DNA of 64,000 bases, from positions 1,860,001 to 1,924,000 of the forward strand of contig NZ_MWFK01000002.1 of assembly GCF_002078175.1 (NCBI RefSeq), given 5' to 3'. Positions 61,302 through 64,000 of the stretch are shown here, piece after piece; the first letter of the stretch is position 1, and each line of letters starts with the position of its first letter. The translations under genes were made by a program, and so were the position numbers. Under the pieces are notes generated by a model. It saw only the letters and a program-made list of their open reading frames with translations. It was not told the origin of the DNA and made no database searches. The stretch comes from Streptomyces sp. M41(2017) (GTDB lineage: Bacteria; Actinomycetota; Actinomycetes; Streptomycetales; Streptomycetaceae).

Positions 61302-62147
61302 TCAGAGCAGCGCGGCGCGCGGACCGTCGGGCTGCTCCAGACGTCGCTCCAGAATCGCGCGGGCGATCTCGGAGGACTCATCGTCCGTGAGCCGGCGGAA
61401 GCCGTCCTCGGTGATCACGGTGACGATCGGGTAGATCCTGCGGGCCACGTCGGGACCACCGGTCGCCGAGTCGTCGTCGGCGGCGTCGTACAGGGCCTGG
61501 ACGACCAGCGTCGTGGCCTGATCCTCCGTCATACCCTTGGCGTAGAGCTTCTTCATGGCGCCGCGCGCGAAGATCGAGCCGGAGCCCGTGGCCGCGTACC
61601 CGTGCTCCTCGGAGCGACCGCCGGTGACGTCGTACGAGAAGATGCGGCCCCTCTCGCGGTCCACGTCGTAGCCCGCGAAGAGAGGAACCACCGCGAGTCC
61701 CTGCATGGCCATGCCGAGGTTCGAACGGATCATCGTGGACAGGCGGTTCGCCTTGCCCTCCAGGGAGAGCTGCGCGCCCTCCACCTTCTCGAAGTGCTCC
61801 AGCTCCAGCTGGAACAGCTTCACCATCTCCACGGCCAGACCCGCCGTACCGGCGATGCCCACCGCCGAGTACTCGTCGGCCGGGAAGACCTTCTCGATGT
61901 CGCGCTGCGCGATGACATTGCCCATCGTGGCCCGCCGGTCACCGGCGAGGACGACACCGCCCGCGAACGTGACGGCGACGATGGTCGTCCCGTGCGGCGC
62001 CTCGATCACGCCCTGGACGGGCGGCAACTGGCGCTTGCCGGGGAGCATCTCCGGCTGCTGCTCGGAGAGGAAGTCCATGAAGGACGACGACCCGGGCGTC
62101 AGGAAGGCAGCCGGTAGACGCCCGGTGCTACGAGTGTTGGCTTCCAC
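61302..62147 (-). CDS. prcB: 20S proteasome beta subunit precursor
   Basis: Catalytic beta subunit of 281 residues. The 53-residue propeptide ends APHG and is removed autocatalytically to expose Thr54 (TTIVAVTFAGGVVLAGDRRATMGN). The catalytic Asp/Lys follow in the DRRAT region. The GTG start at 62147 has an RBS (GGAAGGAAA) and overlaps the 3' end of the endonuclease gene by 49 bp. The mature protein is the N-terminal threonine protease that degrades pupylated proteins. Confidence 0.97.
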   Translation of the reverse strand: MEANTRSTGRLPAAFLTPGSSSFMDFLSEQQPEMLPGKRQLPPVQGVIEAPHGTTIVAVTFAGGVVLAGDRRATMGNVIAQRDIEKVFPADEYSAVGIAGTAGLAVEMVKLFQLELEHFEKVEGAQLSLEGKANRLSTMIRSNLGMAMQGLAVVPLFAGYDVDRERGRIFSYDVTGGRSEEHGYAATGSGSIFARGAMKKLYAKGMTEDQATTLVVQALYDAADDDSATGGPDVARRIYPIVTVITEDGFRRLTDDESSEIARAILERRLEQPDGPRAALL

Positions 62148-62692
62148 GCGTTTCCTTCCAGGTATGTCGCAGCCCGCCTGATGACATCGGGCCGATCCTT
62201 GAACTGCCCCAGTGCGGCGTTGCAGCTGAAGCACAGTACGCCTCGGACCCTACCCGTCTCATGGCAGTGATCCACATGCTCGGCGGGGGCAGTGAGGCAG
62301 ATGCAACAGATTCCCCGTTGCTCCGCGACCATCGCATCCAACTCGGCCGGTGAGAGGCCGTACTTGCGTCGGAAATAGCTGATGCGATTCCGCTCCGCCC
62401 GACACTCGCGGCAGTAACTCGCCCAGCCGTCCGACGACGACTTGTTGCGCTCCCACTCGGAGTGCGGTCTCACGACGTGGCACCGCGGGCAGCGCTTGTG
62501 ACCTCTCGGTACGGGCACTTTTACCCGCACGGTCCGCCCTTTGGCCTCCTGACGCTGTCGGTAGTACTCCGCGGAGCATTCTCGGCAGTACGCCTGAAGG
62601 CCATCAGGCCTCGACGTGTGACGGGCAAAGGCTGCCCGCGGCTTGTTCTGCTTGCACCGCGAGCAGCCCCGCATTTCCGCCTCGGCGGTCAT
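62099..62692 (-). CDS. Endonuclease VII family (His-Me finger) protein
   Basis: Protein of 197 residues of the phage T4 recombination endonuclease VII type. Two N-terminal zinc motifs (GCSRCKQNK and AYCREC; RCPRCHVV and SYCRECRAER) precede the nuclease core (ICCICLTAPAEHVDHCHETGRVRGVLCFSCNAALG). The catalytic HVDHCHETG has the His-Me-type His and Asp. The 49-bp overlap with prcB puts it in the proteasome operon. Its base composition is less GC-rich than its neighbours, hinting at transfer. The cellular role is unknown. Confidence 0.88.
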   Translation of the reverse strand: MTAEAEMRGCSRCKQNKPRAAFARHTSRPDGLQAYCRECSAEYYRQRQEAKGRTVRVKVPVPRGHKRCPRCHVVRPHSEWERNKSSSDGWASYCRECRAERNRISYFRRKYGLSPAELDAMVAEQRGICCICLTAPAEHVDHCHETGRVRGVLCFSCNAALGQFKDRPDVIRRAATYLEGNAWKPTLVAPGVYRLPS

Positions 62693-62729
62693 ACTCGACT
62701 CGAACCTACGATTCGAAGGAAAAGGCGGC

Positions 62730-62948
62730 TTACTGCCCGCCCTTCTGAACGAAGGACCTCACGAAATCCTCGGCATTCTCTTCGAGGACATCGTCGATCT
62801 CATCCAGAACCGAGTCGACGTCGTCGCTCAGCTTCTCCTGGCGTTCCTTGAGGTCGTCGGTCGCCTGCGCGTCCTGCGCCTGCTCCTCGACCTCCTCGGT
62901 GGAATGCGTCGCCTTCTGCTGTCCGCCGCCGGTGTCCTTGGTCGCCAT
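62730..62948 (-). CDS. pup: Prokaryotic ubiquitin-like protein Pup
   Basis: Intrinsically disordered protein modifier of 72 residues. MATKDTGGGQQKATHS is followed by a coiled-coil-forming helix (EQAQDAQATDDLKERQEKLSDDVDSVLDEIDDVLEENAEDFVRS) that binds ARC/Mpa. It ends GGQ, so Dop must deamidate it to GGE before ligation by PafA. The ATG at 62948 is chosen for the MATKDT start. It precedes the endonuclease VII gene and prcB. Confidence 0.97.
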   Translation of the reverse strand: MATKDTGGGQQKATHSTEEVEEQAQDAQATDDLKERQEKLSDDVDSVLDEIDDVLEENAEDFVRSFVQKGGQ

Positions 62949-63112
62949 AACCCTCACCCCGCTCGGTTCGACGTTCTTGATCAGACCCTACAAGCAGGGT
63001 CCGACATCGGCCCCGCAGTTTCACCAACGTACGGGGGCCATCTCGATGATTCCCGTCCGCCACGTGTTCCACCCTGTCGCGCCCGCCCGTCCTGTGCCGG
63101 CCGGGCGGGGGC

Positions 63113-64000
63113 TCAATTGCCCGAAAGGACCTTGACCAGGTCTTCCGCCGTGCGACAGCGGTCCAGGAGCTCCTTGACGTGATTACGCGTTCCGCGAAGC
63201 GGCTCCAGGGTTGGGACGCGCTGGAGCGAGTCCCGGCCCGGCAGATCGAAGATCACCGAGTCCCAGGAGGCCGCCGCGACGTCGTCCGCGTACTGCTCCA
63301 GGCAGCGGCCGCGGAAGTACGCGCGTGTGTCCTCCGGCGGCTTCGTACGGGCCCGCTCGACCTCGTTCTCGTCCAGCAGGCGCTTGATCCGGCCGCGGGC
63401 CGCGAGGCGGTTGTAGAGGCCCTTGTCGGCCCGTACGTCGGCGTACTGGAGGTCCAGGAGGTGCAGCTTGGCGGCGTCCCAGTCGAGGTCGTCGCGGCGG
63501 CGGTAGCCCTCCATGAGCTCCTTCTTCGCGACCCAGTCGAGCTCTCCGGAGAGGCTCATCGGGTCGTTCTCCAGACGGTTCAGGGTGTCCTCCCAGCGCA
63601 GCAGGACGTCCTTGGTCTGTTCGTCGGCGTCCGCGCCGTAGCGTTCCTCGACGTACTTGCGGGACAGCTCGAAGTACTCCATCTGGAGCTGGACCGCGGT
63701 GAGTGTGCGTCCGCTGCGGAGCGTGACGAGGTGCTTGAGGGTCGGGTCGTGGGAGACCTGGTGGAGCGTGCGGACCGGCTGGTCGACGGCCAGGTCGACG
63801 GCGATGAAGCCGTCCTCGATCATCGAGAGGACGAGGGCCGTGGTGCCGAGCTTGAGGTACGTCGAGATCTCGGAGAGGTTGGCGTCCCCGATGATCACGT
63901 GCAGGCGGCGGTACTTCTCGGCGTCGGCGTGCGGCTCGTCGCGGGTGTTGATGATGGGGCGCTTGAGCGTGGTCTCCAGGCCCACCTCGACCTCGAAGTA
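63113..64000 (-). CDS. dop: Pup deamidase/depupylase Dop, N-terminus beyond the window
   Basis: Enzyme of the PafA/Dop carboxylate-amine ligase family. About 295 C-terminal residues are visible: TLKRPIINTRDEPHADAEKYRRLHVIIGDANLSE, then LSGELDWVAKKELMEGYRRRDDLDWDAAKLHLLDLQYADV, and the end VKELLDRCRTAEDLVKVLSGN. Dop turns Pup-GGQ to Pup-GGE and removes Pup from proteins. The open frame runs past base 64000. It precedes pup in the same direction, separated by about 165 bp. Confidence 0.96.
   Translation of the reverse strand, partial: YFEVEVGLETTLKRPIINTRDEPHADAEKYRRLHVIIGDANLSEISTYLKLGTTALVLSMIEDGFIAVDLAVDQPVRTLHQVSHDPTLKHLVTLRSGRTLTAVQLQMEYFELSRKYVEERYGADADEQTKDVLLRWEDTLNRLENDPMSLSGELDWVAKKELMEGYRRRDDLDWDAAKLHLLDLQYADVRADKGLYNRLAARGRIKRLLDENEVERARTKPPEDTRAYFRGRCLEQYADDVAAASWDSVIFDLPGRDSLQRVPTLEPLRGTRNHVKELLDRCRTAEDLVKVLSGN

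Overview
The window is high-GC actinobacterial DNA. Gene content and order match a Streptomyces chromosome core: codons almost always end in G or C, GTG starts are common, and there are many 4-bp ATGA/GTGA stop-start overlaps. The pheST, infC-rpmI-rplT, glnA4, rar conservon and Pup-proteasome blocks follow the arrangement known from Streptomyces. I found no tRNA, rRNA, insertion sequence, prophage or CRISPR array.

Layout. 1-7.3 kb: pheT (cut by the window edge), pheS, an orphan PAS histidine kinase, a SpoU RNA methyltransferase, and the infC-rpmI-rplT translation operon, all on the minus strand; infC probably starts at a rare ATC codon. 6.9-16.6 kb: DUF1844 and SseB proteins, a secreted class A beta-lactamase-fold protein, a mycosin-like protease coupled to a large proline-rich membrane protein, a PLP aldolase/racemase-like enzyme and a DUF2510 protein. 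15.3-21.9 kb: a gamma-glutamyl-ethanolamine type cluster. It holds the glutamine-synthetase-like glnA4, an aldehyde dehydrogenase, an SDR and a secreted HAD phosphatase in one direction, with an FCD regulator and a C26 gamma-glutamyl hydrolase divergent. A 22-bp motif stands in front of both arms. 21.9-29.6 kb: a LysR/TDT-exporter pair, an XRE-cupin regulator with a metal-receptor-fold protein, and a glycine betaine type ABC transporter whose permease is fused to two substrate-binding domains. 29.7-34.5 kb: a stand-alone 5'-3' exonuclease, a siderophore-interacting flavoprotein with an iron box, an APC permease and an RluA-like synthase carrying a TTA codon. 34.5-39.1 kb: the rarA-E conservon (kinase-like sensor, roadblock protein, DUF742 protein, small GTPase, P450). 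39.4-47.0 kb: a TetR regulator divergent from a four-gene urea/guanidine carboxylase operon. 47.0-64.0 kb: an Mtr4/Ski2-like helicase, a diacylglycerol kinase-like enzyme, tatC, tatA, pafC, pafB, two FKBP isomerases, pafA, an inserted LacI/MFS pair, prcA, prcB, an endonuclease VII family gene, pup, and dop (cut by the window edge).

The most interesting signals are regulatory. A perfect 9-4-9 bp palindrome overlaps the promoter of the carboxylase operon. A one-mismatch copy lies 8.3 kb away in front of the APC permease, so TetR, permease and operon look like one split regulon, probably for guanidine rather than urea. The glnA4 neighbourhood encodes every step needed to turn ethanolamine into glycine through gamma-glutamyl intermediates, and it adds a secreted phosphatase that could free the amine. 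The tatA leader, the infC leader and a stop-codon-creating tandem duplication are smaller oddities.
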